Source: Planctomycetota bacterium
Lineage (GTDB): Bacteria > Planctomycetota > Phycisphaerae > WQYP01
DNA: 9,063 nt
Assembly (NCBI GenBank): GCA_021798635.1
Contig: JAJZGH010000191.1
Coordinates: 836 to 9,898 of the forward strand
Direction of reading: 5' to 3'
This document shows positions 1 through 5,802 of the stretch, piece by piece. The notes beneath the pieces were generated by a model. That model saw only the letters and a program-made list of their open reading frames with translations, had not been told where the DNA came from and did no database searches. The translations under genes and the position numbers were made by a program. Position 1 is the first letter of the stretch. Each line of letters opens with the position of its first letter.

Positions 1-60
1 CTTTCCAGGATCCGATTCATTCGCGAACGGATCGTTCCGGCCTGCCAGCGAAGTTAGAGT

Positions 61-104
61 GGTTCTCACGGTTCACAAAAATTACGTTCTGGGACGTGAG
101 AATC
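61..104. repeat. Inverted repeat, 10-bp arms with one G-T pair
   Basis: GGTTCTCACG at 61-70 is mirrored by CGTGAGAATC at 95-104: eight exact pairs (63-70 with 95-102), then one G-T and one G-C pair, around a 24-base loop. The loop contains a second small match (ACGT at 84-87 and 94-97). It lies in the gene-free stretch 1-188 left of the toxin gene. It could be a protein-binding site or an RNA hairpin belonging to a gene left of the window. No function can be assigned, and a repeat of this size can occur by chance. Confidence 0.35.
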
Positions 105-141
105 TGTTGTATAACTTCGCCAGTGCGCCGTGCAAACGCAA

Positions 142-170
142 GGGGTTCCGGCCGGCGGGAGGCCGGCCCC
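142..170 (-). terminator. GC-rich hairpin past the toxin gene, possible terminator
   Basis: On the minus strand GGGGCCGGCC (170-161) can pair with GGCCGGAACCCC (153-142) with a two-base bulge; a 7-bp GGCCGGC/GCCGGCC stem is an alternative fold. It starts 19 bases after the stop codon of the minus-strand PIN toxin, where a terminator would be expected. Only a broken T-rich stretch (TTGCGTTT) follows, so a classical Rho-independent terminator is not clearly met. It may simply be a stable 3'-end hairpin. Confidence 0.35.
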
Positions 171-188
171 ATTTCGCTGCCTACGAGG

Positions 189-680
189 TTATTTACGGAG
201 GCGGGACTTTAAGCTTGAGCGTTCCGGCCAGTTCGCCGGGGTGAGGATCTTCAGTTGGGGGGCGAGTTGGCGTAGCCGCTTAGCTTCAGGGGTATGAGCG
301 TTGCGGAGCTTGAGCAGGCGCTTCTCCCAAGTGACCAGGTAGACCGCTTCCGCTTCGATGGCCAGATCAAAAAGATGATCATCCTTGGAGTGCAATGGGA
401 GGAGGTGGAGTTGGGGGATACTCTCGAACCAGTCGGCCGATTCGAGGGCCTTTTGCAGGATGGCAGCGGCGTGTCGTGGGGTGAGGCTGGGCAGGCGGGC
501 CTGAAGTTCGGGTCGGAAGAAAAGGTCGCGTAATTCCTCCAGCATCTGCCGGCTCATGGCCAGGCGGAGTTGACCCGAGGACAAGGCGGTAACCGTGGTA
601 TGTTGACGTTGGGGCGGCAGGGCGGCCCATTGGAGCATCACCATGGCGTCATAGAAGGCCCTGGGCGGCGGTGTGGTCAA
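189..680 (-). CDS. PIN-domain toxin, VapC-like, of a toxin-antitoxin pair
   Basis: This 163-residue protein resembles the PIN-family putative toxins of COG1569/TIGR00305, which are Mg-dependent ribonucleases that cleave RNA when their antitoxin is lost. The likely acidic metal ligands are present: Asp11 (FYDAMV, in place of the usual DTNV), Glu48/49 (SRQMLEEL), Asp100/101 (SKDDHLFDLA) and Glu119 (VTWEKRLL). The C-terminus ILTPANW is also typical. I chose a TTG start at 680 because it overlaps the antitoxin stop (TTGA), the usual coupled arrangement, and puts the first PIN strand near residue 9. The frame stays open upstream to a GTG at 812 inside the repeat of the inserted element, so a 44-residue longer product is conceivable. 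Its antitoxin gene is interrupted, so the toxin must be unexpressed, weak, or neutralised some other way. The PIN fold is fairly secure; the RNA target is unknown. Confidence 0.7.
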   Translation of the reverse strand: MTTPPPRAFYDAMVMLQWAALPPQRQHTTVTALSSGQLRLAMSRQMLEELRDLFFRPELQARLPSLTPRHAAAILQKALESADWFESIPQLHLLPLHSKDDHLFDLAIEAEAVYLVTWEKRLLKLRNAHTPEAKRLRQLAPQLKILTPANWPERSSLKSRLRK

Positions 681-798
681 CCGTTTTTCTCCGACCGGAC
701 TTTGTCCAGCAGATCGCGGCCCAGATCGAGCCATTGTTTTTCGGTCACGCCACTGCGGGCGAAATCCCGCTGCACGGGGGCCAGGAGTTCTTCCAAGC

Positions 799-831
799 CA
801 GTGCTCTGCCACGCCTACAAATTAGGATTGA
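799..831 (+). repeat. Left terminal inverted repeat of the element
   Basis: It begins CAGTGCTCTGCCACGCCTAC and ends GGATTGA. It is a 33/33 match to the reverse complement of 1038-1070. Read on the minus strand it carries the TAG stop (817-815) that ends the disrupted antitoxin frame and the GTG (812) that opens the extended toxin frame. Confidence 0.85.
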
Positions 832-923
832 CGGAGGGCCAAGGGGTTGTGGGCGCGAAGCGAGGAGGAAAGTGTATGGGTACATACATTGACGACGAGC
901 GCCAAAGCTCACGGCCTCCTGAC

Positions 924-938
924 CCCCGCCCTGCGGGG
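924..938. repeat. Small hairpin inside the element's left half
   Basis: CCCCGC (924-929) pairs with GCGGGG (933-938) around a three-base loop. It sits directly before the long nested hairpin at 941-1035. No T-run follows on either strand, so it does not look like a terminator. Confidence 0.4.
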
Positions 939-940
939 TT

Positions 941-1035
941 GGCCGCAAACGCCCCATCTGCGGCGTCGCAGCAGCTCAAGGGGTCTATGGACCCGGTTTT
1001 CGCCGCTGCTTCTTGCATCTGGAGCCTTTGCGGCC
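941..1035. repeat. 95-nt nested hairpin inside the element
   Basis: Pairing blocks nest around one centre: 941-949 with 1027-1035 (9 bp, GGCCGCAAA/TTTGCGGCC), 951-952 with 1024-1025, 954-956 with 1020-1022, 959-961 with 1015-1017, 970-975 with 1005-1010, and 981-985 with 990-994, closing on a TATG loop. The structure ends two bases before the right terminal repeat. It could be a structured RNA, a transposase- or recombinase-binding hairpin, or the remains of a larger palindrome. It is not explained by any coding frame here. Confidence 0.5.
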
Positions 1036-1037
1036 AA

Positions 1038-1070
1038 TCAATCCTAATTTGTAGGCGTGGCAGAGCACTG
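1038..1070 (-). repeat. Right terminal inverted repeat of the element
   Basis: This is an exact reverse complement of 799-831 and ends in GGCAGAGCACTG at 1070. It adjoins the first half of the antitoxin gene, whose codon CTC (1072-1070) precedes the inserted sequence. Confidence 0.85.
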
Positions 1071-1199
1071 AGCCCTTGGACGGCCTGCAGGACGATTTTG
1101 GAGGCGTAGGCGCGCAGACGCTGGCCGTGGGCTTTGGCGCGGCAGCGGAGCTTGTCGGCCACCTGATCGGGAATGGAAATTACCACATCCATAGCTGTG

Positions 1200-1228
1200 A
1201 TTATAGAATGCGCAGCCACGGGCGGCAA
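1200..1228 (-). promoter_or_regulatory. Promoter of the toxin-antitoxin module
   Basis: On the minus strand there is TTGCCG (1228-1223), a 17-base spacer, and a perfect TATAAT (1205-1200). Seven bases separate the TATAAT from the antitoxin ATG at 1192, so the predicted transcription start is at 1193 or 1192. The mRNA would be leaderless or nearly so. No Shine-Dalgarno could be transcribed from this promoter. The -35 matches four of six consensus bases. Confidence 0.65.
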
Positions 1229-1258
1229 CCGCTTTTTTACTGTTTTTTTACTGGGACG

Positions 1259-2149
1259 TTAGAACGGCTGGTCCAGGCCGTGGACCAGGCGGGCGGCGCG
1301 GACGGTGTTTTTCAGGAGCATGGCGATGGTGACGGGGCCGACGCCGCCGGGGACTGGGGTGATCCATGAGGCTGTTTCGGATACCGCTTGAAAATCAACA
1401 TCGCCGACGGTTTTCGTAACGCTCTTGCCGGCGGCATCTGTTGCGGTAATGCGATTAATGCCAATGTCGATCACCACCGCGCCGGGGCTGACATGGCAGG
1501 GTTGAATGAGTCCCGGTTTGCCCACGGCGACGACCAGAATTTCCGCGCGTCGGGTGTGCCGAACCAGATCACGGGTGTGAATATGGCAGACGGTGACGGT
1601 GGCACCGCGTTCGGTAAGCAAAAGTGCGGCGGGGCGGCCGGCGATGCGACTGGCACCGACCACGGTAACCTCCGCGCCCTGCAACGGTACACCGGTCGTG
1701 TCAATAAGGGCCACTGCCGCCAGGGCGGTGCAGGGCGCGATGATGGGGTGTCCATAGAGCACATTGCCGATATTGGCGGGGTTGACGCCTTCAACATCTT
1801 TTAATATGTCGATATGATATTGTGTCTGCTGCGTGTTAATGTGCGGCGGCAGGGGCAGGTGTACCATGATGCCGGTAACGCCAGTGTCTTTGGCCAGCGT
1901 GGCCAGCACGGAATCAAGTTCCGCCTGCGTGATGTGATCCCCAAGTTCATGAAGTTCATACTCCACGCCGGCCTGGGCAAAGGTGCGGGCCTGATTATCA
2001 GCATAAACGCGGGCGGCCGGGGAACTGCCGACCAGAACCGCGGCCAGGCGTACGGACCGATTCATCGCCTTCAGGGCTTGAACGTCGCTGGAAACCTGCT
2101 CTCTGATTTGTGCAGCCAGTAATTTGCCGTCAATAATCCGGGCGGTCAT
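1259..2149 (-). CDS. folD: FolD-family methylene-THF dehydrogenase/cyclohydrolase
   Basis: FolD interconverts 5,10-methylene-, methenyl- and 10-formyl-tetrahydrofolate in the cytosol, supplying one-carbon units for purines and formyl-Met. The 296-residue length is normal. Family marks include VHLPLPPH (96-103), the Rossmann motif VVGASRIAGRP (163-173), VAVGKPG (207-213), GAVVIDIGINR (223-233) and the C-terminal ITPVPGGVGPVTIAMLL (263-279). The ATG at 2149 follows GAGGA by six bases and lies 12 bases after the upstream stop codon, so it is almost certainly co-transcribed with that gene. Aligned with E. coli FolD (offset of one residue), Tyr50 is kept as Tyr49. The three other catalytic positions differ: Lys54 is Gln53, Gln98 is His97 and Asp121 is Glu120. 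The lysine is linked mainly to cyclohydrolase activity, so the enzyme may be a dehydrogenase only, or belong to a variant lineage. Family assignment is secure; bifunctionality is not. Confidence 0.93.
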   Translation of the reverse strand: MTARIIDGKLLAAQIREQVSSDVQALKAMNRSVRLAAVLVGSSPAARVYADNQARTFAQAGVEYELHELGDHITQAELDSVLATLAKDTGVTGIMVHLPLPPHINTQQTQYHIDILKDVEGVNPANIGNVLYGHPIIAPCTALAAVALIDTTGVPLQGAEVTVVGASRIAGRPAALLLTERGATVTVCHIHTRDLVRHTRRAEILVVAVGKPGLIQPCHVSPGAVVIDIGINRITATDAAGKSVTKTVGDVDFQAVSETASWITPVPGGVGPVTIAMLLKNTVRAARLVHGLDQPF

Positions 2150-2161
2150 GCCACGTCCTCA

Positions 2162-5100
2162 TTACGCCGGGCCATACAGGCACGGGTCCACGCCGATGGT
2201 GCCAATCAGAGATTGAAGATAACCGCCCCGGCTGACAATGGCGAGTTGCTCCTGGGCTTTGGCCAGGCGGGTGGAAAGCTGTAATTCCTCCAGACCGGTT
2301 TCATCGCTGGTTTGCTCCATATAGGCTTTGAGGTAGGCCACGTGGCGGGTCCAAAGGTTGATATCCACCATTTGTTTAGCGGCCAGACGTTTTTTATACC
2401 AGTCACTGGACATGACCTGATCGCGTGTGAACATGCGGCGGATTTCCGGGTGGCGAATATCTTTGCCTTCAAAATGGCCATGGGCCATGATGTGCAAAAT
2501 CGCCTGAATCGGCGGGCACGCCAACTGCACCGAGCCATCTTCAAAATATTGCAACGCCACGCGCTGCTGGGCTTCGGCGATGTTCATAATGCCATCCACA
2601 AATACATCCAGCCCCTGAAGTTCCGGCTTGAGAACGGCATCATCAAACACGCGGGCCGGGTTATCAAAAATGCGGCCCAGGAATGTCCGCATGAAGCGTG
2701 CAGTAACGCGATAGCCCAGGCGGCTGGCGGGTATGGTTTTGCCTTCGTATTCAAAATCTTCCATTTTCTCAAGGTATCCGCCCGCAATGAGAAACGCGGG
2801 ATTGCGTTCCTGCGGCTTGAGCCGACACCAGAGTTCGGGAATCAGCAGGCTGATGTCATGGCCAAAGCGGCGCTTGGGGCCGGCGTAGCCTGCCGCGGAA
2901 GAAAAGCCGGCCAGATCCGTCAGCACGTAACTGACTAAAGCGGCGTTGAGATCGGCGGTGGTTAGCAGGGCGTTAAATGGACCTTTCGTTAAGGCCCCCT
3001 CACTTCCGGCACCGGTGGTTGACGGGCTGGCTCCGGTAAGGGAGCAGATAAAATCCATAAACAGTTCAGGCAATTCCTGATAATGTATGGGATTGTATAC
3101 CGCCAAGGCCCGAATGCCCGCTTTGGTATCGGGCGGATTGTTACGGCGGCCCAAAAGTACTGCGTCAACCGGGAATACAATGGGCACATTCAGCGGCAGC
3201 GCTCTAGCCAGGCGGACGCCCATCTGGGCAAGGTATGTCTCCCGTGGGCGGGCCAAATCCGGCCGGTACTGAAGATAGCGTGGATTTTTGCTGGGTTTTC
3301 CATCCACAATCCGCGGATGCGCAGAGGAAACAACATAGCCGCGTCCGCTGTTGGCGGCTTGCCGTAACATGCGTTTAAGTGGTTCGGTATAGGCGTCAAA
3401 TTCGGTGATTCGATCCACGATCTGTCCGACTGCCGCGGAATCCAGCGGTTCATAGTTGGAGAGGAAATTGTCATCCTTGGCCATATCTATTTCGGTCTGT
3501 TTATCCAAGCCGGGATAAACCGCATCATCCGGTCGCTGGAATAATCGCGTTTCTGCGTTAATGGTTAATTTGACCGATGGAGCGTCGGTGGAACTGATAC
3601 GGAAGGGCAACAGGCGGGCGGGAATTACCGTGGAGGCGGTGATGTCATCCTCCATCTGCACCTTGGCGGCGGGAAAAAAATCCTGCCGGACTTTAAAGGT
3701 GTTCCACGCACCATTGGGCAATAGTCCCACGCGCAGATACGTTCCCGCAGCCTTGCGGTCATCCATTTTCAGTTCATGGCCCAATTCGCCATTGATAATG
3801 TCCACGGAAAAATGATGCCGCCAGTTGTCGCCCCATTCCGGCTGATACAGCCGCTTGATAAGAAATACCAAGGCCAGAATATTAACCGGAATGGCGGTCA
3901 GCCAGCGGTTGTATTCATCGGTGTAATCCGCACTGGGCGTAAGGAGTTTAATAACGCTGCCCAGAGACCGGCGCGGACTGAGAATCGGGCGGCTGGCCGT
4001 CGCGGCATAATCATGCGGTTGCTTACCGGCCACCCAGCGGACGGAATGATCTTTATTGAGAATGGCCTGTACTTCATGAAGGTCCGCTTCAAGGTTATTG
4101 ATGTAAATCGGGCCATAGATCATGTAATCCGCGAGGCTTTTACTGATTTCGCTTTTGCCCCCTCCACTGACCGTGCAGGGCTTATGGCAGAAAGTTCCTT
4201 CAGCGGTGGTGACAACAATCCGGAATCTCTCGGAGCCGGGATGCTTATTAAGAAAGAGCTTTTCCCCGGAAGGAGTCAAATATATTTTATCCGCCAGCAG
4301 AGGAATATGGTGTTCCTTGCCATCCTTTTTCCACGTTATGAGAAGTTTATATAAATCCATGTGAACTTCGTGGGGCAGGTAAATAATGTCCGGATAGCGT
4401 TTATCAATGCCATACCCTTCCGGCATAACGGTCATGATGGTGCCATAATCCCGCATCACATCTTCAAAGGTTCGACCGTTCCAGTATTTTTCGCGGTGCG
4501 TGTATTCGGTGCCCAGGCTGTAACTGGCAAAGGCCACCGCGCCGCCGGCGTGTTCCTCTTCGGCGTTGCCCAGCAGGTCAGCGGCAAAGCTGATCTGAGT
4601 TTTCACTTCTTTTTTACAGTAGCCGTAGTAGTTGTCGGCAATGAGTGTGACCATCACGCCGGCGGCGCTGCGGCAGGTAAGCTTAAACGCTGACCCATCA
4701 TTATAACGCTCATCCGCCGTTTTCCAGCACATGCCGTCGCGCTTTTGCCGATCTGTGGCATGATCCCAATGGGGCAGGCCGAGTTGTTTTTTTGTGTGTT
4801 GGGTGAGGTGGGGGGCCAGTATGACGCAGCCGGTGTGGCCGGTCCAGTGTTCAACATCCAAAGCGGCATCATTTTCCGGCAGGGCCGGGTCGCCCGCGTT
4901 ACCAAAAATGGACTCAACGAAATCCAGATTGCTGACCAGACTGCCGGGGGCGAAAAAATGAATTTCCATTCTTTTTTCGGGACTTACGCCCGGCACTTCC
5001 GGTACAACGATGGGCCGCAACAGCAGTGAGCAGAAGACCGCCACGCCGCCGGGCACATCGACAGTGTACGGCAGTGTGAGCAAGTCACGGGGCGGATTAA

Positions 5101-5620
5101 GAGCCTGCTGAAATAAGGCCGCGTAAACTGCGGGGGGCACGGCAATTTTGTCCGCCGGTACGGGCAGGCCGCAATCTGTAACGTGAAATGTTCCTTTGGT
5201 GGTCCGGCGGTCGCTGCGCGGGTTGTGCAGAACACCGTTGCGCAGGCGATAACTTGACACGTAGGAGCTTTCAATATGATCGCTATGGCGGGGCAGAGAA
5301 AGTTCCCGGGCAATGCCGGGGCGATTAAGGCTGAAGGTCAAGGCGGGCAGACGCAGCGGTTGAGACAGGGGGCCAAGCTGACGGTTCAAAAACGCTTCGA
5401 TGCGCTGATCCACGGGGACGCGATAGTCTTTCAGCAGTCGGCTTTTCTGGCGGAAATTGGCCAGAAGCCCATCCGCCAATTCGTCCAGCGCGCCATCGTG
5501 GTGGTCTTCATTGATGGAGGCCAGGCCCAGGGCTTTAAGCCGCAGACGAATGTATCCGGCAAGATTGGCACGTTGCGAGGCGGGGAATAAATTGGAATCC
5601 GGTTTTGTTACGGCGGTCAT
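2162..5620 (-). CDS. Probable PPi-type phosphoenolpyruvate carboxykinase
   Basis: This 1152-residue protein fits the size and, as I recall them, the conserved blocks of the diphosphate-dependent PEP carboxykinase family (EC 4.1.1.38) known from Entamoeba and Propionibacterium. That enzyme converts oxaloacetate and PPi to PEP, phosphate and CO2 reversibly in the cytosol. Visible blocks are DNYYGYCKKEVKTQIS (329-344), GNAEEEHAGGA (351-361), a phosphate-loop-like CTVSGGGKSEISKSL (482-496), LSPRRSLGSVIKLLTPS (547-563), PEWGDNWRHHFSVDIING (594-611) and TGASPSTTGAGSEGALTKG (862-880). The 482-496 loop resembles the SGTGKT loop of ATP-type PEPCK. There is no signal peptide or membrane segment. I chose ATG at 5620, preceded by AAAGG, over an in-frame TTG at 5638. 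It heads an operon with folD. If the family call is wrong, it is a large conserved soluble protein with a kinase-like loop. Confidence 0.68.
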   Translation of the reverse strand: MTAVTKPDSNLFPASQRANLAGYIRLRLKALGLASINEDHHDGALDELADGLLANFRQKSRLLKDYRVPVDQRIEAFLNRQLGPLSQPLRLPALTFSLNRPGIARELSLPRHSDHIESSYVSSYRLRNGVLHNPRSDRRTTKGTFHVTDCGLPVPADKIAVPPAVYAALFQQALNPPRDLLTLPYTVDVPGGVAVFCSLLLRPIVVPEVPGVSPEKRMEIHFFAPGSLVSNLDFVESIFGNAGDPALPENDAALDVEHWTGHTGCVILAPHLTQHTKKQLGLPHWDHATDRQKRDGMCWKTADERYNDGSAFKLTCRSAAGVMVTLIADNYYGYCKKEVKTQISFAADLLGNAEEEHAGGAVAFASYSLGTEYTHREKYWNGRTFEDVMRDYGTIMTVMPEGYGIDKRYPDIIYLPHEVHMDLYKLLITWKKDGKEHHIPLLADKIYLTPSGEKLFLNKHPGSERFRIVVTTAEGTFCHKPCTVSGGGKSEISKSLADYMIYGPIYINNLEADLHEVQAILNKDHSVRWVAGKQPHDYAATASRPILSPRRSLGSVIKLLTPSADYTDEYNRWLTAIPVNILALVFLIKRLYQPEWGDNWRHHFSVDIINGELGHELKMDDRKAAGTYLRVGLLPNGAWNTFKVRQDFFPAAKVQMEDDITASTVIPARLLPFRISSTDAPSVKLTINAETRLFQRPDDAVYPGLDKQTEIDMAKDDNFLSNYEPLDSAAVGQIVDRITEFDAYTEPLKRMLRQAANSGRGYVVSSAHPRIVDGKPSKNPRYLQYRPDLARPRETYLAQMGVRLARALPLNVPIVFPVDAVLLGRRNNPPDTKAGIRALAVYNPIHYQELPELFMDFICSLTGASPSTTGAGSEGALTKGPFNALLTTADLNAALVSYVLTDLAGFSSAAGYAGPKRRFGHDISLLIPELWCRLKPQERNPAFLIAGGYLEKMEDFEYEGKTIPASRLGYRVTARFMRTFLGRIFDNPARVFDDAVLKPELQGLDVFVDGIMNIAEAQQRVALQYFEDGSVQLACPPIQAILHIMAHGHFEGKDIRHPEIRRMFTRDQVMSSDWYKKRLAAKQMVDINLWTRHVAYLKAYMEQTSDETGLEELQLSTRLAKAQEQLAIVSRGGYLQSLIGTIGVDPCLYGPA

Positions 5621-5677
5621 AGAAATAAGGCCTTTCAATCAACCCTCGAATCAGGTACTACTCTTCACCGCCACGTG

Positions 5678-5707
5678 AATATAGTGTTCCGGGCAGGGCC
5701 TTGGCAA
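5678..5707 (-). promoter_or_regulatory. Promoter of the PEPCK-folD operon
   Basis: On the minus strand there is TTGCCA (5707-5702), an 18-base spacer, and TATATT (5683-5678), each one mismatch from the sigma-70 consensus. Transcription would start near 5671, giving a leader of about 50 nt before the ATG at 5620. It sits in the 182-base gap (5621-5802) shared with the divergent yihY-like gene. I saw no riboswitch in that gap and no equally good plus-strand promoter. Confidence 0.6.
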
Positions 5708-5802
5708 GTGTCGGCACATTAAAATTTGGCTCCATCGGTTATCATGCGGGAGATTCCGGCGATGGTCGGGGTATTGGCCGGTGACGGTTCTGGAGAAAAT
5801 TT

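Larger units (their letters stand above)
799..1070. mobile_element. MITE-like element with perfect 33-bp inverted repeats
   Basis: Positions 799-831 and 1038-1070 are exact inverted copies of each other and enclose 206 bases. The element lies inside the antitoxin gene, and precise removal of 270 bases (800-1069) restores that reading frame, which argues for an inserted unit rather than native sequence. No target duplication compatible with the restored frame is visible; a GGCT at 796-799 and 1071-1074 is a weak alternative that would leave the gene out of frame. No transposase is encoded, so the element would have to be mobilised in trans. The interior is highly structured: a 6-bp hairpin at 924-938 and a long nested hairpin at 941-1035. 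A plus-strand ATG at 876 after AGGAGG (862-867) opens a 77-codon frame running past the element, but it resembles nothing I know. The element family is not identified. Confidence 0.65.
677..1192 (-). pseudogene. Antitoxin gene split by a 270-bp inverted-repeat insertion
   Basis: The first 41 codons, from ATG at 1192, read MDVVISIPDQVADKLRCRAK and on to AVQGL, an N-terminus of the kind seen in VapB-like antitoxins. After the insertion the same frame resumes with GLEELLAPVQRDFARSG and ends SEKNG at a TGA at 679-677, which overlaps the toxin start. This second half matches the usual C-terminus of antitoxins paired with COG1569 PIN toxins. Removing 800-1069 (90 codons) joins the halves into a clean 81-residue protein, the normal size. 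As the sequence stands, translation runs into the insert and stops at a TAG at 817-815 inside its left repeat, giving a 125-residue chimera without the likely toxin-binding C-terminus. Restart inside the distal half (for example TTG at 796) is possible but unsupported. The gene is probably non-functional unless the insert is removed. Confidence 0.75.

Noticed and set aside
796..1074. GGCT flanking the element as a four-base target duplication
   Set aside because: Collapsing it would leave the antitoxin out of frame, whereas removing 800-1069 without any duplication restores the frame exactly. The match is short enough to be chance.
570..1109. Plus-strand open frame of 179 codons across the toxin start, the antitoxin and the inserted element
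   Set aside because: It crosses three unrelated sequence blocks, antisense to a recognisable toxin and antitoxin, and its translation has no family-like pattern. Only the part from 876 has a plausible ribosome-binding site, and it is low-complexity.
1222..1238. Plus-strand GCGG-CAA-CCGC stem followed by six T, resembling a terminator
   Set aside because: The stem has only four pairs and no plus-strand gene lies upstream. The T-runs are more simply spacer sequence between folD and the antitoxin promoter.
2312..2938. Plus-strand 208-codon frame, with others like it at 1388-1804 and 3776-4354
   Set aside because: They are antisense to folD and the 1152-residue gene, whose protein motifs are clear. 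The translations show no recognisable domain.
5701..5725. Plus-strand promoter for the YihY-like gene (TTGGCA with TAAAAT)
   Set aside because: The spacer is only 13 bases, too short for a sigma-70 promoter, and no other pair in the gap is convincing.
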